Positions 25,041 to 38,049 of a stretch of DNA of 64,000 nt are shown piece by piece. The notes under the pieces were generated by a model. That model searched no databases and had not been told where the DNA came from. It worked only from the letters and a program-made list of their open reading frames with translations. A program made the translations under genes and the position numbers. This DNA comes from Flaccisagitta enflata (lineage: Eukaryota > Chaetognatha > Sagittoidea > Aphragmophora): contig OZ231127.1 of the NCBI GenBank assembly GCA_965153355.1, positions 66,526,001 through 66,590,000 of the forward strand, in the 5' to 3' direction. Positions within the stretch are counted from its first letter, which is position 1. The number at the start of each line of letters is the position of its first letter.

Positions 25041-25107
25041 CGGATGGACGGACGGACCGACCGACCGACGGACAGACCCTCTTATAGACAGACAGACGCA
25101 TCTAAAA
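25041..25107 (+). mobile_element. HINE3 3' end
   Basis: GGATGGACGGACGGACCGAC, more GACC/GACG units, then CCCTCTTATAGACAGACAGA and CGCATCTAAAAAG. The end matches 17990-18062 and 47216-47298. No matching 5' end is clear upstream. Confidence 0.6.
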
Positions 25108-25219
25108 AGAGAGCGAAGAAAAAGAAAATAAAAAAAGTTAAAAAAATGAGAGCAATAGAGACAATGGTGAAATAAAAGACATTGTATGAATAAAAGTAAG
25201 TGATGATAAAAATGATAAA

Positions 25220-25220
<1 letters not shown>

Positions 25221-25300
<80 letters not shown>

Positions 25301-25310
25301 CACACACATA
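25221..25310. repeat. (CA)n microsatellite
   Basis: CA tract with CACTCACACTCACAC at its right edge. From 25311 to 25896 I see unique sequence with no gene. Confidence 0.95.
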
Positions 25311-25896
25311 TGTACATATATACTAGCGCACCGGCACGAGAACCAACACATAGATATGCATGCACCTTGTTAACTGACATGTTTTCTTCAATCTTTTTCG
25401 ATTCGGTTTAGGTTTCGCGTTTGCGACAAAAACAATCTTACAATTACATTATTCAATCGGTCATGCATTGTTACCACTAGTTGAGTAGCTGACACTCCGT
25501 ATATATGTCAATGGCTCTCTCTCTCTCTCTCCTTTGGGAATGGTTCTGATAAAACGTGACTAAAATATGAAAAAGCCAATTCTTAGAAGTCAGACGAAAG
25601 CAAGAAATAATACAAGTGAGCATCATGGGAATTGCCAATGAAAAGCTACTTACTGAACCTGTTAGCCGCTTTCTCTTCTCTCTTTCTCTATGTATCTTTC
25701 TCCTTTTCTCTGTCTCTTCCTTTCTCTTTTCTTTCTACTTCACCTTTCCGCACTCCGCAGATTTTCGGTATTACTTTGCTAGGCAAAGAAGTGCGTCCAA
25801 CTTTAGGACAGTTCACAATCGAGATTTTTAGCTCGTACGTCGAGAAGCATGATGTCAGCTAGTATTTCAAATTTCAGGACAATCGCATCAACAGTT

Positions 25897-26000
25897 TAAA
25901 AAGTAAAAGAGAAAACCGACGTTCTTTTTTTCAGTTTTTTCTTTAAAAGTAAAGAAAAACCGACATTCTTTTTTTCCGTTTTTTCTTTGAACTAGCCCCC
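25897..26000. repeat. Short tandem duplication (about 57 bp)
   Basis: AAAACCGACGTTCTTTTTTTC and AAAACCGACATTCTTTTTTTC lie about 57 bp apart, each followed by a GTTTTTTCTTT stretch. Confidence 0.7.
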
Positions 26001-26026
26001 AATCAAATTTTAAATTTTTTTGAAAA

Positions 26027-26580
26027 AAGTCATTTTACAGGTTTTGGATTTAGGCGAATAAAACAATTTCCTATCAACTGCACCCCACTTTTGAAAACCA
26101 TTTTTCAAAAAAATATTTTGTGAATTTTTTTTTCAAAGTCCCTGACGCGCGACAAAAATTTTTTTTAAGTTTTCTGAAAAAAAAAATGAAAATGCAGGAT
26201 TTTGGATCTAGGCAAATCAAACAATTTCCTATTGATAGCACCCCACTTTTAAAAAACATTTTTCTAAAAAATATTTTGTGATTTTTTTTTAAGTCCCTGA
26301 CGCGCGACAAAAATTTTTAAGTTTTCTAAACAAAAATGAAAATGCAGGATTTTGGATCTAGGCAAATCAAACAATTTCCTATTGATTGCACCCCACTTTT
26401 AAAAAACATTTTTCAAAAAAATATTTTGTGATTTTTTTTCTAAGTCCCTGACGCGCGACATAAAAATTTTCTAAGTTTTTTGAAAAAAGTGAAAATACAA
26501 GATTTTGGATCTAGGCAAATCAAACAATTTCCTATTGATTGCACCCCACTTTTTTTTTCAAAAAAAAATTCTCAATAAGG
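26027..26580. repeat. Tandem array of about 153-bp units, 3.5 copies
   Basis: CACCCCACTTTT recurs at 26081, 26239, 26389 and 26542. Each unit also carries GGATCTAGGCAAATCAAACA, ATATTTTGTGA and AGTCCCTGACGCGCGACA. Steps are about 158, 150 and 153 bp. The units are similar enough to have been homogenised recently. No transposon end borders the array. Confidence 0.85.
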
Positions 26581-26969
26581 GCTTTTTTGGGGGCCCTTAG
26601 GGGCCCCTAAGAAAAAAATAATAATATTTAGATAAAGCCGACGGCGAGAGAAATCAAATCTCCGTCAAACAAGACTAAGAACACCTAGATCGGTGGCGTA
26701 TAGAGCCTGTAACAACAGTCAACTTTTCAGGGGGCGAGTTTTTTTCAAAGCGAGATCCGCTTTCAGCCTTAGAAATTCCAAGTGGTAGATCAAGGCCTAA
26801 CTTTGCTTAAACGTAAAGTGTCGATTTTTCTTGGTATTCACGTACGATTCCAAAAGCACTTTTATTCGCTAAATATGAAATTGCCAAGGAAATGTATTGT
26901 AACGAAACAAAATCTCCCGGCAAAACTCAATGGTGTTGACAAGTCCACGTGATTCATATTTAGTTTAGA
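26581..26969. other. No gene recognised
   Basis: Unique sequence beginning with GGGGGCCCTTAGGGGCCCCT, a short GC palindrome that directly follows the tandem array. Confidence 0.45.
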
Positions 26970-27698
26970 ACATAGCCGGATACATGGCTACCCCAGTCGC
27001 TTATGGGTGGGCCGGCCAGGGGCCATATTTGAGCTCACAAGACCATTAGGGTGCTTCACATAGCAAAAGTTGGTTATTTCTTTTTGCCCTCTTTACCTAA
27101 TATGGAGTGACCAATTTTAGAAGCCTTACTAATTTTCTTTTATCAAAAATCGTTTATCTTTCATTTTTTAGAAAATTGTTTTTGGGGACCTGATTTTCAT
27201 AATGCAGTGGCATAAAACAATATGCTGACATTGTTTGAATTAACTTTTACAAATTTTTACTTTTCAAAAAATTGTAATTTCGCCTTTTTATAAGCTCTTT
27301 CATAGCTTATGTTCTGATATTTTAGTTCATTTTCACATAGATCATGATTCTTTGAAACAAATAATTGTCCTTTTTGTAAAAAAACTACACAGGATTTTGC
27401 TGAATTCTGGGAAATCTGTAGGAACTTTAAAGCCAAAACAAAAACGGAAGACGAAGGAATTTTGAAAAAAAGAAAATAGTCATCTTCATGACTTTTGCTT
27501 CTCCTCATTACCTAAGTAGGGTGAACGGATACTCCCAACTTTTGCTATGTGAAGCACCCAACTAGACCATTTTGGAGGGAGCAGTGAGGTCAAAGAATAG
27601 AAATCACAAAAAAGTAAAATGGTTACGGACAGACCAACCGACCGACTGACAGACGGACCGGCAAAGCGGGGTGTAGAGTCGCGTAGCACGCGACTAGA
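26970..27698 (+). mobile_element. HINE1 copy split by an hAT-like MITE
   Basis: 5' end ACATAGCCGGATACATGGCT, then ACCCCAGTCGC and CAGGGGCCATATTTGAGCTC. After the insert it resumes TTTTGGAGGGAGCAGTGAGG, a GACC/GACG microsatellite, GCAAAGCGGGGTGTAG, and the hairpin AGTCGCG-TAGCA-CGCGACT (27677-27695). The uninterrupted copy at 62163-62351 has the same order (CAGATCATTTTGGCAGGGGC), which confirms where the insert sits. Confidence 0.85.
27048..27563. mobile_element. 516-bp MITE nested in HINE1
   Basis: Left end AGGGTGCTTCACATAGCAAA, right end inverted TTTGCTATGTGAAGCACCCA. The inverted repeats are about 25 bp, with weaker pairing beyond (TTACCTAATATGG against CATTACCTAAGTAGG). AGACCATT directly flanks both ends (27040-27047 and 27564-27571). 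Eight bases fit hAT-type insertion, although the ends are less canonical than in the other MITEs here. The interior has an 83-codon minus-strand frame with no known domain. Confidence 0.85.
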
Positions 27699-28024
<326 letters not shown>

Positions 28025-28194
28025 TACTGTACAAGAGGGAAGGATGAGGAGGGAGAAATGAAGTAAAAAGAGGAAGCAGAATAAGAAAAAAAAGAAGAAG
28101 AAGAAAAGAAGCGTTTCACGTGTGGTATTAGCATAAAAAATAGGGTAGAGGTGAATTTAACCATTAGGAATCTCTGACTCACATTTCGGTGGTC

Positions 28195-28350
28195 AGGAAA
28201 ATGTAGCAGCGAAGCTTCGGCAGTGGCGCTGGCCGGCGGGCCGGCGTCTCTCGAGGCGCCGGCCGACATTTCCTTTTACAATATTATCAAATATGGGGCC
28301 GGCGCTGCACTGCCGCCACCGCCGCCGCAGCCGCTTAAACCCTGCCACCG
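28195..28350. other. GC-rich, CpG-rich patch
   Basis: Dense CG dinucleotides: GGCGCTGGCCGGCGGGCCGG, GAGGCGCCGGCCGAC, GGGGCCGGCGCTGC, GCCGCCACCGCCGCCGCAGC. It stands out from the A/T-rich and GA-rich flanks. I see no promoter motif or exon that would explain it. Confidence 0.5.
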
Positions 28351-28483
28351 CGTTTTAGGGAATTGTGATGTAAGGGGAGGAAGAAACGAGGAGGAGGAGG
28401 AGGAGGAGCGAGAGGAATCTATGGACGAGTTATGGTAAAATCGTATATTTTTTCCTTCTCTTTTTCGAGATAGGAGTGGAATG

Positions 28484-28487
<4 letters not shown>

Positions 28488-28570
<83 letters not shown>
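28488..28570. repeat. (GA)n microsatellite
   Basis: GA run ending in GAAAGAGAGAGG. A short GGAGGAGGAGG run precedes it at 28389-28407. Confidence 0.97.
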
Positions 28571-28572
<2 letters not shown>

Positions 28573-29070
28573 GTGAAAGAGAGAGGGGGTTTGAATACTG
28601 CGGCTTGATCTTATGATAGGTGACGCTTATTCTTCTTTTTGGCCATAGCATTTGACATTGTCACTGTCGTTTATTTTGAAGACTTGAACTGTTGTTTTAT
28701 AATTACGTGGTACTTAAAAGAGCTTGATTTGGTTAACCTCAAGGAGAGGTGAGTCAGATACATCAGTTTGGAACTTAGGAACATTGCATGGGGCCAAAGA
28801 AACAGGTCTGGAACCTGTTCATGTTCAGCTACCTCAGAAATCGTGTCCACTACATTCTATTAGATTATAGACTAAGCTTCGGTGATAGGCTGACGGACAG
28901 ACAGACCGACCGACGAACAGTGAGAAGGACAGACAGATGAGTTGACAGACAGACAGACAGAAGCAGAAAGAATGAAAGCTGAGAAAATCAATCAAGCAAC
29001 GAAGACGATTTTGTCTTTCGCCTTTAAAGTCGTGACGAGTGTAAAAAGGCTGTAAGTATTAAGTAGTGAC
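28571..29070. other. No gene; GACA/GACC-rich patch inside
   Basis: At 28888-28962 there are clustered GACAGACAGACCGACCGACG and GACAGACAGACAGACAG words. They resemble a HINE core without ends. The rest is unique. Confidence 0.4.
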
Positions 29071-29079
29071 CGACATCTC

Positions 29080-29490
29080 TCTCTCTCTCTCTCTTTGTGT
29101 ACTTCTGAATATTTCTTATTCTCAATTTTTTCCCTTTTCTCTCTCTCTCGCTTTCTTCAAATCTATAATTCTGCTCAATTCATTCACTCTCCTCTTCTTC
29201 CTCCTCTCCCGCCTCCTCCTCCTGCACCTCCACCTCCATCTTCTTCTCGCTTTACTTCCCCTCCCCTTATCGAAAAATGTCTTTTTTTCCTCATATCTTT
29301 CGTTTACTCATTATTTCTTGTCAGAAACATTGTCAGCCAGACGTTGCTCCGAAAACTTTTCTTTTTCCCCATTTTTTCCTTTTTTTTGTCCTCTCTTTTT
29401 CTTGTCGCTCCTCCTTTTTTCTTCACATAATCTATCTTTATTTTTCTATTTCTTTTATTCGCCTCATCTATTTTCTCTCTTTACTTGATA
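29080..29490. repeat. Pyrimidine-rich (CT/CTT/TCC) tract
   Basis: A 400-bp stretch of almost pure T and C on the plus strand with CTCCTCCTCCTGCACCTCC-type words. The long frames here are pyrimidine artefacts. Confidence 0.7.
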
Positions 29491-29598
29491 TTATAGTTGC
29501 TGTTGTTGTCCACACGTCCTCGGTTCGTCAATGTAACTTGAATAGTGAGCCGCGGTTGGTTAATCGAACACCTCTAACAATAAAAGTATGATCATTTA

Positions 29599-29772
29599 CA
29601 GTGGAGCACCGCTAGAGCACACCCACTTATAAAGCCTGCCCGCCTATAAGGCATGCCACTTACAGTATCACAAGAGAATTTGTAGTTAATTCTATGTTTG
29701 CAATAAAGCAGCTTCACTATATGGCATAATTTTGCTCAGTCCTTTGAAATGCGCTCTAGTGAAGCTAAACTG
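29599..29772. mobile_element. Tigger/pogo-like MITE
   Basis: Left end CAGTGGAGCACCGCTAGAGC, right end inverted GCGCTCTAGTGAAGCTAAAC then TG. TA dinucleotides flank both sides (29597-29598 and 29773-29774). CAGT termini and a TA duplication are the marks of the pogo branch of Tc1/mariner. 174 bp, non-coding. Confidence 0.7.
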
Positions 29773-29774
29773 TA

Positions 29775-30639
29775 CTTTCAATGCGTACTTCTAGTCGGGC
29801 TCAGTAACCTAAAATTTGAACTGATATCAGTGATGAATCCTGATGTCAGTGAAGTATTCTGACCTTTGGACCCCCACAGTAAAAAAAATCATGGTACGTT
29901 TTTTAAGAGTGTTGTTGTTGCAATAATTGTATCACAGGTGTTAGCACCGCGCTGAGTAAAAAGAAGTGAATGACAAAAACCGCCTCTGATGCGTGATCTC
30001 CTTTACCTGAAAATTTGACATCAACAAAGGCCATTGAATGTCATACTATTCAGGCCAATTCAAGCAGCGTGGAGATTTATATGAGTGCGACTTATTTGGA
30101 ATTGAATAATTTTTTCTCACAGTATATCTTAAGATCCTTTCATCATCAATGCATCCGATGAAGTTTATGATCCCAGAAACATTTAAAAAGCACCTGTTGA
30201 TAGGATGTAAAAAATGTTCTTTGAATAAATTACATTGTGGTGAAAAGCCAGGAAGGTACTGTTGTTTTGATCGCCATTTGCACAATTTTGTTGTTACAGG
30301 CCACAGGCACAGCAATTAGCAATTTTTTTCTTTTTTGGTGGCCCGATTGAAATGTTATACCTTAAATTCACAAGAAAAAGCAAATATGGTATGGTAAGGG
30401 GGACTGATAACGGGAGGAAGGAGGAGGGACAAAGAAATGATGCCTTTCTTTACTGTTACGGCTTGTGGTCACATTTCCGATTAACATGAAAAAGCGGGTT
30501 TTCGCTTCGTTTAAGCTTTCATACATTTTCGATACGCGAGCATCGAGACCCGACCATATACAAGGAAAATAAAGGAAAATATAAGCGTTGCTGCAGCCTT
30601 CTTCTCCTCGGTTTTTTTCTTTCTTTTTTTCTTGTAAGA
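29775..30639. other. No gene recognised
   Basis: Unique sequence. An 89-codon minus-strand frame at 30046-30315 has natural-looking composition (several Cys, Arg and Lys) but no family I recognise. Confidence 0.4.
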
Positions 30640-30850
30640 AGATAGAAAATTTGTGAAGTGCTGCAGCTGATGCTGCCGCTGCTGCTACGACTTTTGCTGC
30701 AGCCGTCATTTTCCTGCCGCGATTTGAGATGAAATATCGTATTTTCTCGACTGACCATCGGATTCAAAGGCTGCTGCCCACGAAAAACTGCCGCTGCCGC
30801 GTCGGAAAACTGTGCTGCTGATGCTGCTTACCCCTGATACTAATGCCGCT
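30640..30850. repeat. Interrupted CTG/CCG-rich patch
   Basis: Clusters of GCTGATGCTGCCGCTGCTGC-type words. The minus-strand reading gives poly-Ala and poly-Ser. A related CTG-rich patch is at 54530-54850. Confidence 0.6.
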
Positions 30851-30994
30851 GAAAGAAAGGACTGAAAGAACTCGTAAAAAAGGGAGGAAGGGAGGAAGCT
30901 TACAAGGGCGAAAGGAGGGGGGGGGGGTCGGGGAGGTAACAAGATGGAAAAGGGCGGGGGTAACATGGATGGGTACCATGAGGCTGATAGAAAA

Positions 30995-31156
<162 letters not shown>

Positions 31157-31289
31157 TGGATAAGAAACAAAGGCAGAAATGAAGATAGTAATGGAGAATA
31201 AAGAAAAAAGAATCTTAAGAATGAGTTATTTATGGCAAAGCGTAGGAGGCCACATGTGCAAATGAGCTTGAAAGTCAGTCTCAACAAAG

Positions 31290-31615
31290 ATTCAAGCTAA
31301 TTCACAACAATTCACTGATGGACAATCAAGATTCCTTTTTGTAAATTCATTCATGACTCATTGATGTAAAGCCATCTAACATGCACTGTTGGAAACTCAT
31401 TCAAAACTCGCCCTTTAAAAATGAAAGTTTATTCGAGACTCGCTGGTGTAGATTATTTCACGATTTCCTGATGTAAAGTTCTGTTAGGCTCACCGCTGCA
31501 AAACCATTTAGAAATGTTTAATAATTCAAAAATCACTGATGTAAGTTTATTTCATACTGACTGAAATAAAGCCATATAAAGTTTTAAACTGATGTCAAGT
31601 CATTCTGAATCCTAT
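31290..31615. repeat. Degenerate minisatellite, units of about 35 bp
   Basis: Words of the form TTCAAGACTCACTGATGTAA, AAGCCAT recur roughly eight times with heavy drift (CATGACTCATTGATGTAAAG, AAAATCACTGATGTAAGTTT, TTTAAACTGATGTCAAGTC). The array is old. Confidence 0.6.
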
Positions 31616-31757
31616 ATCACGCACGGCATAATTTGTAAAGTATCGCGTTTCGCGTGAAATGCTGATTTCTTTTACTCTCAACAAGACCAGACCAGATCTG
31701 TAAAAGTCCAGATATGGCAACAAGTGTCAAGACCTCACTCGAAGGAGAGCGAGAAAC

Positions 31758-32276
31758 AGGTCGCCCAAGGGCAATATATGGTCAGCGATACCCGTTGCCC
31801 TGCTTTGCATGATTGTGAATTGGAGTGAGGGGAAACAGGGCAGTGGCCCCAAAGGGGACAAAGTCCTGTAGAACAAAGGGGACTTTGGTTCGTTGTTCCG
31901 TCCATTCGTTCATTCGTCCATCCCCCTCATGCTCTCTCAGGCCAGAAATCTGCCCTCTCAGGGCTGAAATCTACCCTCTCAGGCCTGAAATCTGCCCTCT
32001 CATGCCTTGAATCTGAGAGGGCAGATTTAGGACCTGAGAGGGCCTAAGAGGGCAGATATCAGACCTCAGAGGGCAGATTTTAAGCCAGGGTGGCCAAAAT
32101 CAAGGCCTGAGAAGGCGGATTCAAGGCCTGAAGGTCCGATTGAAGGCCTGAGAGGGTAGATTTCAGGCCTGAGAGAGTAGATTTCAGCCTGAGAGGGCTT
32201 AGGGGGGGAGGGCCAAACGGATGAACGGACAAACTAATGGACAAACGAACGAATGGACAAACAAACGAATGGACAA
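31758..32276 (+). mobile_element. F4 element without right end
   Basis: Left end CAGGTCGCCCAAGGGCAATA, GGTCAGCGATACCCGTTGCC, GGGCAGTGGCCCCAAAGGGG, ACAAAGTCCTGTAGAACA. The array of about 20-bp units (CTCTCAGGCCTGAAATCTGC) reads one way to about 32008 and then reverses (GAGAGGGCAGATTTAGG). It fades into GGACAAACGAACGAATGG repeats. The typical right end (GGGGCCGCTGCCC) is absent. Confidence 0.7.
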
Positions 32277-32379
32277 GGCTGAGTGAGAAGCAGCGGGGGA
32301 CTTATGGAGCAATAAAGGTAACCGGTTGAGTCCGTTAAAGAATGAATATCGAGTAGTGGACAAAAAGATTCGAGGGAAA

Positions 32380-33402
32380 ACAAGTCATCCAAGGATCGCA
32401 CATGGTCAGCGGTACCCGATGCCCTGCTTGGAGTGATTAACTGAAGAAGTGGAGTGAGAGCAGGGCAGCGGCCCCAAAGGGCCGATGTCCTGTAGGACAC
32501 AGGGGTGAATTTCCATACGTCCTGAGAGGGCATATTTGGGGTAATTTTCCGTGATATTCATTGGGAATTTTGCATTTTTTTTTTCAATTTTTTTTCAATT
32601 TGCCATGTTATTCAATGGGAATTTGAGGCCTAAGAGGCTGGATTTGAGGCCCAAGAGGCTGGATTTGAGGCCCAAGAGGCTGGATTTGAGGCTTGAGAGG
32701 TGGGATTTGAGGCCTGTGAGGTTGGATTTGAGGCCTGAAAGGCTGGATTTGAGGCTTGAGAGTGTAGATTAAGCTGGAGAGGCCAGGATTGAGGCCTGGA
32801 GGCTGACTTGAGGCCTGGAATGCTGATTTGAGGCTTGAGAGGAGATTAGGCCTGAGAGGCCAGATTTGAGGCCTGAGAGGTTGATTTGAGGCCTGAGAGG
32901 TTGGATTGACGCCCGGAGAGGTTAGATTGAGGCCTGGGAGGCCAGATTGAGGCCTGAGAGGCCGGATTTGAGGCCTGAGAGGCTGGGTTTGAGGCCTGAA
33001 AGGTTAGATCGATGCCTGAGAGGCCAGATTAAGCCCGAGAGGCCAGATTGAGTTCCGAGAGGCTGGATTTGAGGCCTGAGAGGCTGGGTTTCAGACCTGA
33101 AAGGCAGATTTGAGGCCCGAGAGGCCAACAGATTGAGGCCTGAGAGGCCAGATCTGAGGCCTGAGGAGCTGATTTGAGGCCTGAGAGCTGGATTTGAGCC
33201 TGAGAGCTGGGTTTGAGGCCTGAAAGGTTGATTTGAGGCCTGGAGAGGCCAGATTTGAGGCCTGAGAGGCCGGATTCGAGGCCTGAGAGGCTTGAGAAAG
33301 CCTTCGGAGTGGGGACATGACGGATCGGATGACGTACGCACGGACCACGAAGAAATGAACCTCTGTGTCCTACAGGACATCGGCTCAGGCCGCTGCCCAA
33401 AA
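32380..33402 (+). mobile_element. F4 element with the longest 21-bp array
   Basis: Left end ACAAGTCATCCAAGGATCGC, GGTCAGCGGTACCCGATGCC, GGGCAGCGGCCCCAAAGGGC, CGATGTCCTGTAGGACACAG. Right end CTGTGTCCTACAGGACATCG followed by GCCGCTGCCCAAAA. In between (32620-33290) lie about 30 units of the form GGATTTGAGGCCTGAGAGGCT, all in one orientation. Because 21 is divisible by three, the array gives long frames on both strands with 7-residue repeats (LRPERLD on plus). These are artefacts. Confidence 0.8.
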
Positions 33403-33522
33403 GAGAATAAGAGATAAAAGCTTTTTTTTCTTCTTTTTCTTTTTTTGCCCAACGGCTATCCTGTAAATGTAAACAGAAAATGTTGATGAGTTGGCAAATA
33501 GTAAAATGCCCAAGAATAGAGA

Positions 33523-33524
<2 letters not shown>

Positions 33525-33566
<42 letters not shown>
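33525..33566. repeat. (CT)n microsatellite
   Basis: About 21 CT units. Confidence 0.97.
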
Positions 33567-33568
<2 letters not shown>

Positions 33569-33749
33569 TGCGCGCCTGACCACTAAAACAGACAAGGCGA
33601 ATTTTCGAGAGATTGAGAAAGATATTCAAGAAGGGGGAGGAGGAGGGACAAGACGTGGTTGAGGAGTAAAGAAGGAGTAACAGCACGACGACGATGAGGA
33701 GGTGGGTAAAAAAAAAGTTTCTGACCACCACAAATTCTGACATTTATTG

Positions 33750-33952
<203 letters not shown>

Positions 33953-34059
33953 AATGTCTTCTCGATTTGACATTTTATATATAGAATTATGAGCGAGCCG
34001 AATTTTGTGGAAGAGAAAGCCATCGAGGTTTTATTTCCCTACTTTACCTCAAGAACCGC

Positions 34060-34400
34060 TGGCGAGAGCAGAAACTCGCGCGCCACCGTTTCCGCTTTCG
34101 CTCACTACCTTTTTCGGGCAACAGCGTTAGATTTGTCATTGACCCTTGGGAGAGCCCAAATTCAAAGACCAACAATTCTGCTTTCACTCACTACCTTTTG
34201 TGGGATACGGCGTCAGACATATCATTGACCTTTGAGAGAGCATAAACTTATGTGCCACTGCTTCTGCACTCACTAGGTATTTTTTGGGCAATGACTTCTA
34301 AGGGGTCAACAGAACCATGTTCAAACCATTGCATTCACTCCAAAGTTGATGGCTTGTGAGAGCAGAAGCTCCCATGCCATGACTTCCTATCACACTGTCT
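34060..34400. repeat. Degenerate tandem repeat, units of about 88 bp
   Basis: GAGAGCAGAAACTCGCGCGC, CTTTCGCTCACTACCTTTTT, GTCATTGACCCTTGG recur with drift at about 34060, 34149 and 34233, and a partial unit (GAGAGCAGAAGCTCCCATGC) starts near 34360. No gene in it. Confidence 0.65.
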
Positions 34401-35062
34401 ACCGTTACGTGGTGGCCTTGAAGATGCTGTTGACACTGGTTCTGGCGAGAAAAAAACATTTATTTTCCTTCACTTTTATAATCATAATACAAAATTTTCT
34501 CTGAAACTATGTGGTGGGTCATTTTTAGTCCAGTCAACGTGTACCTTTGACCAACTGAGGCTTTGGCGACGGTTTCCTTTCCCTTTCGTTCTTTTCTTTT
34601 TCATGGAATTTCCCTCTATATTTCGCTTTCTCTATTTCTACGACGCTTTCTAGTTTTTCTCTTTCTATGTATCTCTCTCACTTTTTTCACTTTCTCTTTG
34701 TAGTCGTTGGCCCGCGCCAGGTTAGGTCAATGAGGGGTGAATGTGTCGGTCAGTTCGTTTATCGGTTTCGTCTACACTAGGCCACTTAGTATAATCAAAT
34801 AAGTAAAGAATGTTATACACTACAAACTCCTTCCTCGCGCGTGGCCATAGTTTTTTACTTAAGGGCCCTATCTTTGGTTTGCGCCTCCCCTCTATTTTTG
34901 ACTGCAGCGTTATTCCCTCGTTTTGCATAACCCTCTATTCCTTTCCCTCTCAAGGGTTTTTGTCGACGTTTTTAGTTCAGCCGTTCTTTACAGTCATTGG
35001 ATCAGTTCATATTTGTTGGTTGCAGTCTCTGGAAGATTTTACTTTCAAACATGAATGGACCA
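34401..35062. other. No gene recognised
   Basis: Unique sequence. No exon or repeat end seen. Confidence 0.45.
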
Positions 35063-35070
35063 TTATACAC

Positions 35071-35377
35071 TAGGGTGGTCACGAAATAGGGTCAAATTTC
35101 AGAAAATGATATACTCTAGTTTTTTGCCTAAAGGTACCAAAAAAGAAGGTTTTCCCACAAGTAGAGGTCTGTATTTGAAGATTAAACCATGGCGGCAAAA
35201 CTATAGGCTTCCTATGGCAATAAAAAAATCCCAACAGTAACCCTATAGTTTTGCCGACAAGGTTTCTTGTTTAATTTCACACCCCAGCTTGTGAGAAATC
35301 CTTCTTTTATTGGATATTTGTGCAAAGGGCTCAAGTATATCAATATATGAAATTTGACCCAATTCGGGACCACCCTA
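35071..35377. mobile_element. hAT-like MITE, 307 bp
   Basis: Left end TAGGGTGGTCACGAAATAGG, GTCAAATTTCA. Right end inverted: TGAAATTTGACCC, AATTCGGGACCACCCTA. TTATACAC lies directly outside both ends (35063-35070 and 35378-35385). TAGGG termini with 8-bp duplications are a standard hAT signature. The interior also pairs around ACTATAGG (near 35200) and CCTATAGTTTTGCCG (near 35241). Confidence 0.9.
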
Positions 35378-35385
35378 TTATACAC

Positions 35386-36604
<1,219 letters not shown>

Positions 36605-37089
36605 CTCCACGCTCCAAACCCAGCACACACCCTTTCGAAAAAAGTGCGGGCATTTAAATGCTAATAAGCGAGCCATTAAAACGATTAGATATAATTTTTT
36701 TTTCCTTTCGCATACAAAAATCCCCGAAAGTCTCAATTGAATTTGATCATGACGGTTTTTAATGAAATTATATAAGTTTTTTAAGTCACCCTCGCAAGAT
36801 CTGTCTCATGCTGGCTGAAAGTCGTTGTTGTTCAATGTTGATTATCAAAACAACCGCGGAAAAAGAGAAAAGGAATTATTATAAAAAAATGCAGATATTA
36901 ATGAAAATCAGAAGAGATGAAGTAGAAGAAGGAGGAGAAGAAGAAAGAAAGAACAAGGCCAATTAGGCCAATAGGCAATGGGTGCGCTAGGTGGCTCGTC
37001 GACTGATTGCGTGACGGACCGACAAACTGACCTACGGACAGACATGACTGGATATACAGGTTCATTGGTTCACCATACATGGAGACGAG

Positions 37090-37385
37090 ACAGAAGAAAA
37101 AAAACTAAGATTAAGAGGGAAAAGGAGAAGAAGAACAAGAAGAAGATAAAGAAAAAGAACAAGAAGGAGAAGGAGAAGAAAAAGAAGACGAAGAAGAAAA
37201 AGAAGAAGAAGAAGAAGAAGAAGAAGAAGAAGAAGAAGAAGAAGAAGAAGAAGAAGAAGAAAAAGAAAAAGAAAAAGAAAAAGAAAGAAAAAGAAAAAGA
37301 AAAAGAAAAAGAAAAAGAAAAAGAAAAAGAAAAAGAAAAAGAAAAAGAAAAAGAAAGGGGAAAAAAGAAAGAAAAAGAGAGAGAC
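37090..37385. repeat. (GAA)n(GAAAAA)n purine tract
   Basis: Imperfect AAGAAG repeats become pure (AAG)n at 37197-37260 and then (GAAAAA)n to about 37355. All four long frames across it are Lys- or Phe-rich artefacts. Confidence 0.95.
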
Positions 37386-37738
37386 CAAAATAGACCAAAA
37401 ATACCGAAACCTTTTTTTCTTTTGATCCTTTTTTTTCGATTTCGAAATTCGAAAAGTGATTGTTTCATGTTTATTTGACATTTTCTGCCTGTTTGTCATT
37501 CACTTTTATTATCTATTGGTCGATTGCCATGATTGTTTCATGTTTATTTGTCGTTTACTTCAAAGTAATTCAATGGATGTCATTGATGTCCAATTCTTCA
37601 GTCAAATTGAAGGCGATTCTCTGTACAACTTTTTTATTGAATGCATGAATTTATTGCAAGTTACTATCTGCTATTTCCCCATCTTCCCTTCTAACTAACT
37701 TTCGCCCTCCCCCCCATGTTCATCTTATTCCTTTCCTT

Positions 37739-38049
37739 TTGGGCAGCGGCCCGAAGGGGACGAAGTCCTGTATAACACAGGGGGACTTTTGTTTGTCATT
37801 CTGTTTGTCCGTTTGTCCATTCGTCGCCCCAGGCTCTCTCAGGCCTGAAATCTGCCCTCTCAGGGAGAGGGCCTGGGGAGTGGGCGGATGGACGGACGGA
37901 CTAATGGAATAACGAATGAAAGTCCCCGTGTGTTCTACAGGACTTTTTCTCCTTTGGGGCCGCTGCCCTGCTTCCTCTCACTCCCATTTACAATCATGCA
38001 AGGCAGGGCAACGGGTATCGCTATCCACATATTGCCCTAGGGCGACCTG
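37739..38049 (-). mobile_element. F4 element, compact copy
   Basis: On plus: GGGCAGCGGCCCGAAGGGGA, CGAAGTCCTGTATAACACAG, a very short array reading CTCTCAGGCCTGAAATCTGC and then reversing (CAGGGAGAGGGCCTGGGG), then GTGTTCTACAGGACTT and GGGGCCGCTGCCCTGC, and finally CAACGGGTATCGCTATCC, TATTGCCCTAGGGCGACCTG. This is the smallest F4 with both ends (311 bp). Confidence 0.8.

Noticed and set aside
34690-34800. Possible HINE beginning TAGTCGTTGGCCCGCGCC
   Set aside because: The hairpin cannot be completed and the GTCGGTCAG run is too short. Similarity is too weak to list.
36990-37060. HINE-like GACGGACCGACA segment
   Set aside because: Only a short GACx run. Neither the 5' box nor the 3' hairpin is present.
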